64,000 bases of DNA from Rhizobium rhizogenes NBRC 13257 (GCF_000696095.1 NZ_BAYX01000007.1:248001-312000); one strand, 5' to 3'. Positions 16,431 through 25,489 are shown, numbered from the stretch's first letter. Notes: generated from the letters alone by a model not told the origin. Made by a program: numbers and translations.

Positions 16431-17348
16431 ATGAACACCGTCGCTTACGTCACCACCGACGTCTTTACCTCCGAGCGTTTCGCCGGCAATCCGCTGGCCG
16501 TCATTCCCGATGCGCGCGGCCTGAGCGATGAGGCGATGCAGAAGATCGCGACGGAGTTCAACTATTCCGAAGTGACTTTCGTGCTGCCGCCGGAAAATCC
16601 GGAGAACACGGCGCGCGTCCGCATCTTCACCCCCACCGCGGAAATCCCCTTCGCCGGCCATCCGAATGTCGGCACGGCCTTCGTGCTTGGTCAGCAAGCG
16701 AAGATCTTCGGAAAAATACCGGGCGACGGGTTGATCTTCGAGGAGAAGGCCGGGCTGGTAAATGTGCAACTTCTTAGCACTGGCGACCACGTCAGCGGCG
16801 CGAAAATACGGGCGCCGGGCAAGTTACAAGTGGGAGACACCGTCGCAGGCGACCTCATCGCCCGCTGCATCCAGCTCGATCCCACATCCATTCGACACGC
16901 GACACACGCCCCGACCTTCGCCTCAGTCGGTTTGCCGTTTGCCTTCGCGGAATTGGATAATCTCGAAACACTCGGCAAGGCACGCCCAAACGCCGCCATC
17001 TTCGCGGAAGCGGCAGTCCTTCATAAGGAAGACAAGACCGGCTTCTCGCTCTTTGTCTACACCCGCTCGGCCGATAACCCCTGGCATATCCGCGCCCGCA
17101 TGTTCGCACCGCTGGACAATGTCATCGAAGATCCGGCGACGGGCAGCGCCTCGGCTGCCCTCGGTGCCTATCTCACCTCGCTGCTGCCCGAACACACCGT
17201 CGAGAAGCAGATCACCATCGAACAGGGCGTGGAAATGGGCCGGCGCAGCCTCATCGGGCTCGATGTCAGGAAATCCGACGGCATTGTTACGGACGTCTTC
17301 ATTTCCGGCCAGTGCGTCAGCGTCATGCGTGGCGAAGTCGCATTTTAA
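16431..17348 (+). CDS. PhzF-family isomerase/epimerase
   Basis: A 305-residue PhzF/DapF-fold protein. It has the FAGNPLAV motif near residue 18, the catalytic Glu in NYSEVTF near 47, the FAGHPNVGTA motif near 78, and DPATGSASAALGAYL near 235. In the phenazine pathway PhzF isomerises DHHA; outside phenazine producers the substrate is unknown, and no phenazine genes are present here. GCAGGAGCCACCC precedes the ATG. It stands alone, flanked by the inverted-repeat element on the left and a gene-poor stretch on the right. Confidence 0.92.
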   Translation: MNTVAYVTTDVFTSERFAGNPLAVIPDARGLSDEAMQKIATEFNYSEVTFVLPPENPENTARVRIFTPTAEIPFAGHPNVGTAFVLGQQAKIFGKIPGDGLIFEEKAGLVNVQLLSTGDHVSGAKIRAPGKLQVGDTVAGDLIARCIQLDPTSIRHATHAPTFASVGLPFAFAELDNLETLGKARPNAAIFAEAAVLHKEDKTGFSLFVYTRSADNPWHIRARMFAPLDNVIEDPATGSASAALGAYLTSLLPEHTVEKQITIEQGVEMGRRSLIGLDVRKSDGIVTDVFISGQCVSVMRGEVAF

Positions 17349-17424
17349 GCCGTCAAATATAGCGTAGCGGGTAAAAACACGGCGAATGCGTCCGAGGTTT
17401 AAAAAACACTCAACCGCGCGCCAT

Positions 17425-17724
17425 TTAAGCTCGTGTCAGTATTCCTCCTGCTTTCTCGCACAGGAATACTGCCGCGCGATGAGCGAGATCCTCACGCTCC
17501 GACCGTATCGACAATACGAGCGTCCCGGCAGAGCTTATCGGATCAATATCAATTCGCTCAGTCTCGCATAGCCTCAAGCGCAGCGTCAGCTGGGTCCAAT
17601 CCGCAGCATCCGGATCAGAGCTATCACCATCAGAATCCACGTTGCAAGCGGCACCCCACAGATGCTCAGCTAAAGTGTAGTAAGGAGGACGGCGACCGGG
17701 CGAAGTGAGAAGAAAGATATACAT
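17425..17724 (-). CDS. Hypothetical protein, unrecognised
   Basis: A 99-residue frame with a balanced amino-acid mix (acidic centre around DSDGDSSDPDAADW, then LRLRLCETERIDID and a helical end EDLAHRAAVFLCEKAGG). It reads more like a protein than the opposite frames. The base composition is lower in GC than its neighbours, and no ribosome site is clear. No family is recognised. The 431 bases between phzF and the small membrane gene hold nothing else visible. It may be a recently acquired small gene or chance. Confidence 0.35.
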   Translation of the reverse strand: MYIFLLTSPGRRPPYYTLAEHLWGAACNVDSDGDSSDPDAADWTQLTLRLRLCETERIDIDPISSAGTLVLSIRSEREDLAHRAAVFLCEKAGGILTRA

Positions 17725-17779
17725 CTTGCTACGGTAGACAACCAACGCTGGGCCGTCTCATATTTTATGAACTCACAGC

Positions 17780-17941
17780 CTAAAACGTCTCGTTGATGAT
17801 CAGCGCGATGGTCCAGACCGCGAAGGCGATAATGGCGATCTTCCAGAAATCAACACGCCGCTTGAGGCCGGGCAGCCCGAGCGGCTTGATGATCTGCACC
17901 GCCATGGCCAGCATCAGCAGCACCGCGATCACTTTTGTCAC
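17780..17941 (-). CDS. Small two-helix membrane protein
   Basis: About 53 residues with two hydrophobic segments (VIAVLLMLAMAVQII and IAIIAFAVWTIALII) joined by a basic loop (LPGLKRRVDFWK). A GTG start at 17941 has GGGGAAAAATACC before it; an in-frame start at 17992 would add 17 residues. Similar short proteins are widespread and unnamed in rhizobia. The basic loop between the helices suggests a hairpin with its loop in the cytoplasm. Function unknown. Confidence 0.65.
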   Translation of the reverse strand: MTKVIAVLLMLAMAVQIIKPLGLPGLKRRVDFWKIAIIAFAVWTIALIINETF

Positions 17942-18166
17942 GGTATTTTTCCCCGTTTGCGCAAGAGTGAGCAGGACCCCTTCAAAAACCACTGCGCAGT
18001 TTTCGCGATCATGCTCTATTCGTCATAGGACGGACATCTTTCCGCGCCAACAGACTGTTTCTACACGCCGATAGCGGCAATCCGGGGCACAATCAATAGC
18101 GAAAACTGGCGGGAACCCATTCCTGCCTTATCGGTTCTTTAAGCGGAGCCGCATGAAAGTAGGGAC

Positions 18167-19441
18167 ATGAAAAGAAATATTCTGCCCGTTCTCGCCCTGC
18201 TTTTCGGCACGCTGTTCCTGTTTACGGGAAATGGCCTGCACGGCCTGTTGCTGCCGGTGCGCGGCACCGCCGAAGGCTATGCCACGACGACGCTCGGCCT
18301 TTTGGGCACGACCTGGGCCACCGGCTTCGTTCTCGGCTGCCTGACGGCACCGAAACTCGTCCGGCGCATCGGCCATGTTCGCGCCTTCTCCGGCTTCGTC
18401 TCCGTCATCGCCATCATCGCGCTTCTGACCGGCATCATCGTCGATCCCGTCTGGTGGGTGGCCTTGCGCGCCGTTACCGGCTTCTGCACGGCCGGCACCT
18501 CGATGATCATCGAAAGCTGGCTCAACGAACGCGCCACCAATGAGAGCCGCGGTGCGATCTTCTCGCTCTATATCGGCATCACCCTGATCGGCGCCGTTGC
18601 CGGCCAGATGATGGTCCCCTTCGCTGACATTCACACGCCGATCCTCTTCATGGTCTGCGGCATCTGCTACTGCGTCGCCATGCTGCCGACGACGCTGTCG
18701 ACCGCCGCATCGCCGCAGCCGCTGAAAACCGTCAGCCTTGACCTGAAGGCTCTCTATCGCAATTCGCCAGTCGCCTCCCTCGGCATCCTGCTGGTCGGCA
18801 TCGCCAACGGTGCCTATGGCACGCTCGGCGCAGTCTTCGGCGCCAATGCCGGTCTCTCCGATAGCAATATCGCCTTGATGATGAGCTCGACCATCTTTGC
18901 CGGCGCCGTGATGCAGTTTCCGGCCGGACGCCTCTCCGACCGCATCGACCGCCGCTACGTGCTGGCCGGTATGGCCGCCGTCGCCGCGCTCGACGGCCTG
19001 CTGCTCTTCCTGGTGAAGCCGGGCAACCCGCATTTCCTGATTGCCATGGTGATAATCTATGGCGCCGTCGCCAACACGCTCTATCCGATCGCCGTTGCCC
19101 ACGCCAACGACTTCGCTGCGCCGGAGGAGTACGTCAAGGTCTCCGGCGGCCTGTTGCTGCTCTATGGCATCGGCACGATCATCGGCCCGACGCTCGGCGG
19201 CCCGGTCATGTCGATCATCGGCCCCTACGCACTGTTCTTCGTCACCGCTGTCGCGCATGTGCTGATCACGGCCTATGCGGTCTTCCGCAGCCGACAGCGC
19301 GCAGCAAAGCCGGCGGGTGATCGCGATGCCTACACAACCATGCCGTCGGCGAATGCGCAGATGATCACGCCGGAGAGCATGTCGCTTGCACGCAGTGAGG
19401 CTTCAAAAAAGGATGATAACACTGTAAATTACGGCACCTGA
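18167..19441 (+). CDS. Major facilitator superfamily transporter
   Basis: A 424-residue inner-membrane MFS protein with twelve hydrophobic segments. The family loop motif between TM2 and TM3 is weak (LTAPKLVRRIGHVRAF). The second-half copy is clear (FPAGRLSDRIDRRYVL near residue 248). ESWLNERATNESRGAIFSLY near 117 is characteristic of the YcaD/YfcJ-like subgroup. The substrate is unknown. It is followed 29 bases later by the DUF1192 gene, probably as one transcript. Confidence 0.9.
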   Translation: MKRNILPVLALLFGTLFLFTGNGLHGLLLPVRGTAEGYATTTLGLLGTTWATGFVLGCLTAPKLVRRIGHVRAFSGFVSVIAIIALLTGIIVDPVWWVALRAVTGFCTAGTSMIIESWLNERATNESRGAIFSLYIGITLIGAVAGQMMVPFADIHTPILFMVCGICYCVAMLPTTLSTAASPQPLKTVSLDLKALYRNSPVASLGILLVGIANGAYGTLGAVFGANAGLSDSNIALMMSSTIFAGAVMQFPAGRLSDRIDRRYVLAGMAAVAALDGLLLFLVKPGNPHFLIAMVIIYGAVANTLYPIAVAHANDFAAPEEYVKVSGGLLLLYGIGTIIGPTLGGPVMSIIGPYALFFVTAVAHVLITAYAVFRSRQRAAKPAGDRDAYTTMPSANAQMITPESMSLARSEASKKDDNTVNYGT

Positions 19442-19470
19442 GCCCAAAGACAGGGCAAGGAGGAGCCGAA

Positions 19471-19662
19471 ATGAGCATTTTCGACGACGACCAACCGAAG
19501 CAGCCGTCCGCCCACGAGATCGGCAGCGATCTTTCGCTGCTCTCCGTCGATGAGCTCAAGTATCGCATGACGTTGCTGCAAGCGGAGATCGCTCGCCTCG
19601 AAGACGAGATCACCGCCAAGGCATCCGGCCGGAAAGCCGCTGAAAACCTCTTCCGCTTCTAG
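19471..19662 (+). CDS. DUF1192 family small protein
   Basis: A 63-residue protein matching DUF1192: an acidic start (MSIFDDDQPKQP), then VDELKYRMTLLQAEIARLEDE, a short coiled coil, and a conserved AENLFRF end. The family is confined to alphaproteobacteria and unstudied. AAGGAGGAGCCGAA gives a strong ribosome site. A short dispersed repeat begins exactly at its stop codon. Confidence 0.88.
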   Translation: MSIFDDDQPKQPSAHEIGSDLSLLSVDELKYRMTLLQAEIARLEDEITAKASGRKAAENLFRF

Positions 19663-19710
19663 AGCAATTCCAGGAAAAGCACGCAGCGGTTTTTCGTCCG
19701 GAATTGTGCA
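19661..19710. repeat. Short rhizobial dispersed palindrome
   Basis: AGAGCAATTCC at the left pairs with GGAATTGTGC at the right around an AAAAGCACGCAGCGGTTTTT core. The same core (AAAAAGTGTGAAGCGGTTTTT) recurs at 45177-45197 with different arms, so the two are divergent members of one family. It overlaps the DUF1192 stop codon. Confidence 0.6.
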
Positions 19711-19882
19711 AGAACAATCGCCCGCCATCGGCGCAGAACCTGCACGCTTGAGACAGGCGGACGGGTATGCTCAACGGAATATTAAGCTTTACGACATATT
19801 ACTATGATCATCCAGATTTGCTCTGGACTCAGACAGTTCCTCCACTTGTCGAATTGGTCTGATTTTTCTCCCTGTTTTACCT

Positions 19883-19912
19883 TGAGAGCCGCTTTTGCGG
19901 CTCTTCTTTTTC
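19883..19912 (+). terminator. Terminator downstream of the MFS-DUF1192 unit
   Basis: GAGAGCCGC pairs with GCGGCTCTTC around TTTT, followed by CTTTTTC. It is in the 425-base gap between DUF1192 and rcdA, which otherwise holds the dispersed repeat at its left end and the rcdA leader at its right end; no other gene is seen. Confidence 0.7.
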
Positions 19913-20087
19913 CCTGTCCCGCGGGGCTTTCGACGAAACTGTGGAGATTAACCCTTTCTTAAGAATCGTCTTGCGGATTTCAGTTAAAATCATCATCTTG
20001 AAGTCATAAGAACGGATGCCGAGAGTCCTTCTGGACTTGCCCGGTCTTTCCTGAACAAAAGTGTTGCGTGAAGCAGGGATTTCTTCG

Positions 20088-20600
20088 ATGTCAGAACTTG
20101 GGTTGAACACGATCAGCTTTGCTGGCCATGCAGCGTCGTCGGCACAGTTCAGGATGCTGTATTCCGAGGGCATGTCGCTGGTCGAGGAAACCGCCGGCTA
20201 TCTCGATGGCCAGGGCCGCACTGCCTCCAAGGTTCTGCCGCGCATGGCCTCCGTGCTCTACGCTGCCGAATCCATGCGGCTTACCACCCGTCTGATGCAG
20301 ATGGCCTCCTGGCTGCTCCTGCAGCGCGCCGTCAACAATGGCGAAATGTCGCGCGATCAGGTGCTGGCCGAAAAGAACAAGGTTCGCCTCGACGGCTTCA
20401 ACGTCGACCGCAACGCGCCCGGCTGGAACGACTTGCCGGAAGCCTTCCGCGACCTCGTCGAACGCTCGCTGCGCCTGCAAAACCGCGTCGCCCTGCTCGA
20501 CCGCGAAATCTACCGCCCGACCGAACCCCAGATCGTTCCGGACAACCAGAACAGCGTCAAAGCGCAGCTCAGCCTGCTACAGACAGCTTTCGGGGAATAA
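20088..20600 (+). CDS. rcdA: RcdA-family regulator (DUF1465)
   Basis: A 170-residue helical-bundle protein of the DUF1465 family, which contains RcdA, the Caulobacter adaptor that helps ClpXP degrade CtrA and other cell-cycle proteins. Family-like blocks are FRMLYSEGMSLVEETAGYLD near residue 23, AAESMRLTTRLMQMASWLLLQRAV and the exposed C-terminal tail. The ATG at 20088 with AGCAGGGAT upstream is preferred to one 9 codons earlier. It stands alone and ends at a terminator. The role here is inferred from the family. Confidence 0.85.
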   Translation: MSELGLNTISFAGHAASSAQFRMLYSEGMSLVEETAGYLDGQGRTASKVLPRMASVLYAAESMRLTTRLMQMASWLLLQRAVNNGEMSRDQVLAEKNKVRLDGFNVDRNAPGWNDLPEAFRDLVERSLRLQNRVALLDREIYRPTEPQIVPDNQNSVKAQLSLLQTAFGE

Positions 20601-20629
20601 CCGAGAAGCATCATTTTGCGGACGAATTG

Positions 20630-20663
20630 AACCGGTCGTGCCCTGCGCGGCCGGTTTTGTTTT
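20630..20663 (+). terminator. Terminator after rcdA
   Basis: AACCGGTC pairs with GGCCGGTT (one G-T pair), followed by TTGTTTTG. Confidence 0.65.
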
Positions 20664-20708
20664 GCCGGAAAAAGCGATACCGTGCAACGGCGTCCTAGCG
20701 AGGTGATC

Positions 20709-21077
20709 ATGCGTCCCGATGACCTTCTGAAGCTCTACGAGAGCAAGATCAAATCACAGCGTTTCGATGAATTGGTGCCGCTCATAGCCGACGACGCCGT
20801 ATTTTGGTTCTCCGACGGCTCGAATTACGGCCTCGACGAGATCCGGGCAGCGTTCGAAAGAACCTGGGAAAAAGCTAAGGATGAAGTCTATTGGCTTGAG
20901 GATCTCAGATGGATTGCTGTTGGCGACGACGCCGCAAGCTGCATCTACACTTTTCACTGGAAAGGATTGTGGGACGGCAAAGCCTTTGAAGGCAAAGGCC
21001 GGGGGACGACGGTTCTCCAGAAAAGATCCGGCGAATGGAAAATCACCCACGAGCATCTGAGTCATTTCCCGCGTTAG
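20709..21077 (+). CDS. SnoaL/NTF2-like protein
   Basis: A 122-residue NTF2-fold (SnoaL-like, YybH-type) protein. The N-terminal helix LLKLYESKIKSQRFDELVPLI is followed by the family strand DDAVFWFSDGSNYGLDEIRAAFE and the C-terminal KRSGEWKITHEHLSHFP, whose His/Glu pattern is conserved. Start ATG at 20709 with GAGGTG six bases upstream. These cone-shaped folds bind or act on small molecules. The substrate is unknown. It converges on rpmE, sharing the terminator region. Confidence 0.85.
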   Translation: MRPDDLLKLYESKIKSQRFDELVPLIADDAVFWFSDGSNYGLDEIRAAFERTWEKAKDEVYWLEDLRWIAVGDDAASCIYTFHWKGLWDGKAFEGKGRGTTVLQKRSGEWKITHEHLSHFPR

Positions 21078-21084
21078 CAGACAA

Positions 21085-21112
21085 CAAAAAAGCCCGGCAA
21101 AAACCGGGCTCT
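21085..21112 (-). terminator. Terminator after rpmE
   Basis: On the minus strand, AGCCCGG pairs with CCGGGCT around a T-rich loop, followed by six T residues. It may also stop the convergent SnoaL transcript. Confidence 0.8.
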
Positions 21113-21138
21113 TGTCAAAACGTCGGACCGCGAAGCGA

Positions 21139-21360
21139 TTAAACGCCGAGGCTGCCGAAGCGCTTGTTGAACTTGGAAACGCGGCCGCCGCGGTCCATGA
21201 GCTGCTGATTGCCGCCAGTCCAAGCCGGATGCGACTTGCTGTCGATTTCGAGATTCATGGTGGCGCCTTCAGAACCCCAGGTCGAGCGGGTTTCGTATTC
21301 GGTGCCGTCAGTCATGACTACCTTGATGGTGTGGTAGTCGGGATGGATGTTGGCCTTCAT
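21139..21360 (-). CDS. rpmE: 50S ribosomal protein L31
   Basis: A 73-residue L31: starts MKANIHPDYHTIKVVMTDG and includes IDSKSHPAWTGG and RVSKFNKRFG, all family-typical. It lacks the CxxC zinc pairs, so it is the zinc-independent form as in many alphaproteobacteria. The ATG at 21360 follows AGGAAGATTGTT. It is divergent from the ABC transporter gene. Confidence 0.97.
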   Translation of the reverse strand: MKANIHPDYHTIKVVMTDGTEYETRSTWGSEGATMNLEIDSKSHPAWTGGNQQLMDRGGRVSKFNKRFGSLGV

Positions 21361-21552
21361 AACAATCTTCCTGTCATGCCAGGGTCCATTTGTCGCAAGC
21401 CATTGCGGCAACCGAACCGATTGAATAAATGAAGCCGCAGTCCGATTAGGCTACGGCTTCCAATTAAGATGGCGTGCCTATACATGAAGGCGGCAAGGAT
21501 AACAAGGGGCGAAAAAGCGAAGTCCCTTGCTGATATGGGGATTGGAGACGAC

Positions 21553-23355
21553 TTGTCAGAGACTGGCCAGACAGACGACAAAAAACGCGGATCCATCCGC
21601 CCCCTCGGGCGGCTGACGCCCTATCTCAAGCGCTATCGCGGCATGGTGGCAGGCGCCCTCATTGCCCTGATCGCTGCCGCCGTCACCTCGCTCGCCCTGC
21701 CGCTTGCCGTCAGGCGCATGATCGACCATGGCTTCGATCAGGCCGACCGTGGTCTTATCGACAGCTATTTCGTCGCGATGATGCTCATGGCCGTCGTCCT
21801 CGCTGTGGCAAGCGCGATGCGCTATTATTTCGTCATCACCATCGGCGAGCGCATCGTCTCGGACATGCGCCGCGAGGTCTTTGACCACGTAACGCGGCTG
21901 TCGCCCTCCTTCTTCGACGTCAACCAGTCCGGCGAGATCGTCTCGCGGCTAACGGCCGACACGACGCAGATCAAGTCCGCCGTCGGCGCGACCGCCTCCG
22001 TGGCATTGCGCAATCTCATCCTCTGTCTCGGTGCTGTGGGGATGATGATCGTCACCAGCCCGAAACTGTCGAGCATCGTGCTCATCGCCATCCCGATCAT
22101 CGTGCTGCCTCTCGTCAGCTTCGGCCGCTCGGTGCGCAAGCGCTCGCGCGCAGCGCAGGATACGCTCGCCCAAGCATCGGCCTATGCCAACGAAACCATC
22201 GCCGCCAGCCGCACCATTCAAGCCTTCAACGGCGAGACCACCGCCGCAGAGCGCTATGGCGCATCGGTCGAAGATGCCTATCAGGCAGCACGCGCCGCGA
22301 TCAAATCCCGCTCGCTGCTCACCGGCTTTGCCATCACCATGATCTTCGGCAGCATCGTCGCCGTGCTCTGGGTCGGCGCCGAGAACGTGCTGGCCGGCAC
22401 GATGACGGCCGGAACGCTCGGCCAGTTCCTGCTCTATTCCGTCATCGCCGGCACATCGCTCGGCTCCCTGTCCGAGGTCTGGGGCGAACTGTCGCAAGCA
22501 GCTGGCGCTGCCGACCGCCTGGGCGAGCTTCTGGCGGAAGTATCGCCGATTGCCGCTCCCTCCGATCCCCTGCCCTTGCCCCAGCCGCCGCAAGGCCGGG
22601 TGGACTTCTCGGACGTGCATTTCTCCTATCCGTCGCGGCCTGGCAGGTCGGCGCTGCATGGTCTGTCGCTGTCCGTCAAGCCAGGCGAGACGGTCGCGAT
22701 CGTCGGCCCTTCAGGGGCCGGTAAGAGCACGATCTTCTCGCTGCTCCTGCGCTTTTACGATCCGCAACAGGGCAGCGTCGCCATCGACGGCATCGACGCC
22801 CGCCGTGCCTCCCCGGACGACTTGCGCGACCGCATCGCCATCGTGCCGCAAGACACGACGATCTTCGCCGCCTCGATCCATGACAATATCGCCTTTGGCC
22901 GACCCGGCGCGTCGCGCGACGAAGTGCGCGCCGCAGCGATCGCCGCCCAGGCGGATGAGTTCATTCTGCGCCTGGATCAAAGTTACGACACGCAAGTGGG
23001 CGAACGCGGCATTACCCTTTCCGGCGGCCAGCGCCAACGCGTCGCCATTGCCCGCGCCATCCTGAAGAATGCGCCGATCCTGCTGCTCGACGAAGCGACA
23101 TCGGCGCTCGACGCCGAAAGCGAGACGCTGGTGCAGAAGGCGCTCGACGGCCTGATGGAAACGCGCACCACCCTCGTGATTGCCCATCGCCTGGCGACCG
23201 TGCTCAAGGCCGACCGCATTCTGGTGCTCGATCAGGGCCGCATTGTCGAGGAGGGCACGCACCAGAGCCTCATCCATCACGGCGGCATCTACGCCAAGCT
23301 GGCGCGGCTGCAATTCGATGCCGGCGTCGAAGATCGCATGCTCGTTGTGAAGTAA
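21553..23355 (+). CDS. ABC exporter, permease fused to ATPase (MsbA/multidrug type)
   Basis: A half-transporter of about 600 residues. The first ~300 residues carry six membrane segments (ABC type I exporter domain). The ATPase carries Walker A GPSGAGKST (near 385), Q-loop IVPQDTTIF, signature LSGGQRQRVAIARA, Walker B ILLLDEATSALD and the switch His in IAHRLAT. It works as a homodimer exporting lipids or drugs; the substrate cannot be told. A TTG start at 21553 has TTGGAGACGAC upstream and is preferred to ATG at 21535 or 21469, which lack ribosome sites. It is divergent from rpmE. Confidence 0.92.
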   Translation: MSETGQTDDKKRGSIRPLGRLTPYLKRYRGMVAGALIALIAAAVTSLALPLAVRRMIDHGFDQADRGLIDSYFVAMMLMAVVLAVASAMRYYFVITIGERIVSDMRREVFDHVTRLSPSFFDVNQSGEIVSRLTADTTQIKSAVGATASVALRNLILCLGAVGMMIVTSPKLSSIVLIAIPIIVLPLVSFGRSVRKRSRAAQDTLAQASAYANETIAASRTIQAFNGETTAAERYGASVEDAYQAARAAIKSRSLLTGFAITMIFGSIVAVLWVGAENVLAGTMTAGTLGQFLLYSVIAGTSLGSLSEVWGELSQAAGAADRLGELLAEVSPIAAPSDPLPLPQPPQGRVDFSDVHFSYPSRPGRSALHGLSLSVKPGETVAIVGPSGAGKSTIFSLLLRFYDPQQGSVAIDGIDARRASPDDLRDRIAIVPQDTTIFAASIHDNIAFGRPGASRDEVRAAAIAAQADEFILRLDQSYDTQVGERGITLSGGQRQRVAIARAILKNAPILLLDEATSALDAESETLVQKALDGLMETRTTLVIAHRLATVLKADRILVLDQGRIVEEGTHQSLIHHGGIYAKLARLQFDAGVEDRMLVVK

Positions 23356-23463
23356 CGACAGATTGATCAAGTCATTACGAATGCAACAGGTGGAAATGGC
23401 TTTGAAGTTGCGCTAGATTTCCGGTGTTATCTCGCACTGATGCGATTCTAGGAGACGGGAACG

Positions 23464-23652
23464 ATGTATAAATTTGAAGTCTACAAGGATAAGGCTGGCG
23501 AATTCCGATTCCGGTTCAAGGCCTCGAACGGCGAAACCATGTTTGGCTCCGAAGGCTACAAGGCGAAGGCTTCGGCCCTGCACGCCATTGAATCCATCAA
23601 GGCCCATGTTGGCGCCGCCGTCATCGACGACCAGACCACCGCCACCGCTTAA
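23464..23652 (+). CDS. YegP-family protein (DUF1508)
   Basis: A 62-residue protein with one DUF1508 repeat: KFEVYKDKAGEFRFRFKASN, then GSEGYKAKASALHAIESIK. The two-copy form is E. coli YegP. The family has unknown function and a compact alpha/beta fold. TAGGAGACGGGAACG is an excellent ribosome site. It stands alone and ends at a terminator 35 bases later. Confidence 0.9.
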   Translation: MYKFEVYKDKAGEFRFRFKASNGETMFGSEGYKAKASALHAIESIKAHVGAAVIDDQTTATA

Positions 23653-23687
23653 GACTTCACGTCGAGCGTCTGCTACAACAGCCTTCT

Positions 23688-23726
23688 ACGGCCGGCCGCC
23701 TTTGGGTGTGCCGGCCGTTTTTGTTT
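23688..23726 (+). terminator. Terminator after the YegP-like gene
   Basis: ACGGCCGGC (23688-23696) pairs perfectly with GCCGGCCGT (23710-23718), followed by TTTTGTTT. Confidence 0.8.
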
Positions 23727-23904
23727 GACCGCCGGAAAACTTCGAAAGTTTCGTTGCACTCTGTCGAAATCGGCCCGGCTCGCGGCTCATTGTATCGGAG
23801 CGGCCTGAAGCCGCTTCACCGGCGGCGTTGCGCATTTTGAGATTTGCTTCTTAGATGCGGCATCCGGCCCGGAAAACCGTCAACACAGCGAGCAGGAGTT
23901 TCCC

Positions 23905-24243
23905 ATGCAATACGCCTTGATCATCCGAGAATCGGCCGAGGACTTTAAGCGGCGCGAGGATCCCGCCTACAGGAACGGCTGGATCGCCTATACGCAGGCG
24001 CTCGTCCAGGCCGGCATCATGACCGGTGGCGCCGGACTGACCGCGCCGGAAACAGCAACGATCGTCCGACTCCGTGGTGACGATCACCATGTCCAGGACG
24101 GCCCCTTTCCGGACGGCAAGGAGCAGCTCGGCGGCTTCTACCTGATCGACGTGCCGGATCTCGATGCTGCCCTGGAATGGGCCATGCGCGTGCCGGTTTC
24201 CCCGCAGGGCTCCGTCGAGATACGGCCGCGCCTATTGGTATGA
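23905..24243 (+). CDS. YciI-like (DGPF) protein paired with ECF42 sigma factor
   Basis: A 112-residue ferredoxin-like-fold protein of the YciI/DGPF group. The signature is seen as VQDGPFPDGKEQLGGFYLIDVPDLDAALEWA (DGPF near 73-76), after an N-terminal MQYALIIRE strand. In ECF42 systems one or more DGPF proteins precede the sigma factor and are its probable targets or sensors. GCAGGAGTTTCCC gives the start. The sigma factor begins 7 bases after its stop. Confidence 0.9.
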   Translation: MQYALIIRESAEDFKRREDPAYRNGWIAYTQALVQAGIMTGGAGLTAPETATIVRLRGDDHHVQDGPFPDGKEQLGGFYLIDVPDLDAALEWAMRVPVSPQGSVEIRPRLLV

Positions 24244-24250
24244 GACAGCA

Positions 24251-25489
24251 ATGAGTCTCCAGGCCGGGCGCGCTGCCGAGCGGGTGGCGCGCCAATCCTA
24301 CGGCAAGCTGATCGCTTTTCTCGCGGCACGCTCAGGTGATGTGCCGTCGGCGGAGGATGCGCTCTCCGAGGCTCTGACTGCCGCGCTGAACAGTTGGCCG
24401 GAGCGGGGTATCCCGGATAATCCCGAAGCCTGGCTGCTGGTCGCCGCGCGGCGTAACCTTTATCGCGCGGCAAGGCATGCGAAAGTCAAAGTTGCCGCTC
24501 GCGATACGATCGCCGCAGCATTCGAGGAGGCGGAGGAACGCATGAATGCGGATGGCCCAACCTTCCCCGATGAGCGGCTGAAGCTGTTGTTCACCTGCAC
24601 CCACCCCGCCATCGACCGCTTGGCGCACACCCCGCTAATGCTGCAGACAGTCCTCGGCATCGACGCCAAAACCATCGCGCGGGCCTTTATCGTCTCACCC
24701 GAAACCATGAGCCAGCGGCTGGTGCGGGCAAAGGCCAAGATCCGCGAAGCGCACATTCCTTTCAGCGTTCCCGATCGCTCCATGCTGCCGGGACGACTGT
24801 CGGGTGTGCTCTCGGCGATCTATGCCGCTTACGGCCTCGGCTGGGACGGGCTTGACGGCGAAGACGGCAAGCGTAGCTCGCTGGCGGACGAGGCCATCTG
24901 GCTCGGCCGCGCCCTGCTCGCCATCCTGCCGGAGGAGCCGGAGGCAGCCGGTCTGCTGTCCCTGATGCTCTATTGTGAAGCCCGGCGCAACGCTCGCCGC
25001 GATGCCGAAGGCTGCTATGTACCGCTCGACGAACAGGACACCACACGCTGGAACGCCATCATGGTCGCCGAAGCCGACAATCTGCTGCGGCAGGCAGGCG
25101 CTGTCGACCGTTTCGGCCCGTTCCAGTGCCAGGCGGCAATCCAGTCCGTCCACGCCCAACGCCGCCGCTCCGGCGTTACCGACTGGGCGGCGCTCGCAAT
25201 GCTTTATGACGCGCTCGTTCAGATGACACCAACCGCCGGCGCCCACGTCAGCCGAGCCGCCGTCATCGGCCGGGCACAAGGCGCAACCGCGGGATTGCAT
25301 CATCTGAACCAGATGGTCGATCGCGATATCACCAGCTACCAACCCTATTGGGCCGTCCGCGCACATCTGTTGGCAGAGGCGGGGGATACGGAAGGTGCCG
25401 CCACGGCCTATCGGACAGCGATCGGTCTCAGCGACAGCGAAGCTGTTCGCGAATTTCTTTCAGAGCGGCTAGTTGCTCTCAAGAGATAA
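24251..25489 (+). CDS. ECF42-type RNA polymerase sigma factor
   Basis: A 412-residue sigma factor, far longer than a usual ECF (about 180). Region 2 is near residues 20-85 (AEDALSEALTAALNSWPERG) and region 4 near 125-170 (AIARAFIVSPETMSQRLVRAKAKIR is the HTH). A C-terminal domain of about 230 residues with TPR-like helices is the ECF42 hallmark and replaces a separate anti-sigma factor. It follows the DGPF gene by 7 bases. Targets and signal are not known; no anti-sigma gene is nearby. Confidence 0.92.
   Translation: MSLQAGRAAERVARQSYGKLIAFLAARSGDVPSAEDALSEALTAALNSWPERGIPDNPEAWLLVAARRNLYRAARHAKVKVAARDTIAAAFEEAEERMNADGPTFPDERLKLLFTCTHPAIDRLAHTPLMLQTVLGIDAKTIARAFIVSPETMSQRLVRAKAKIREAHIPFSVPDRSMLPGRLSGVLSAIYAAYGLGWDGLDGEDGKRSSLADEAIWLGRALLAILPEEPEAAGLLSLMLYCEARRNARRDAEGCYVPLDEQDTTRWNAIMVAEADNLLRQAGAVDRFGPFQCQAAIQSVHAQRRRSGVTDWAALAMLYDALVQMTPTAGAHVSRAAVIGRAQGATAGLHHLNQMVDRDITSYQPYWAVRAHLLAEAGDTEGAATAYRTAIGLSDSEAVREFLSERLVALKR

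Noticed and set aside
16431..17348. Phenazine biosynthesis locus
   Set aside because: Only a PhzF-family gene is present; PhzF homologues are common outside phenazine producers.
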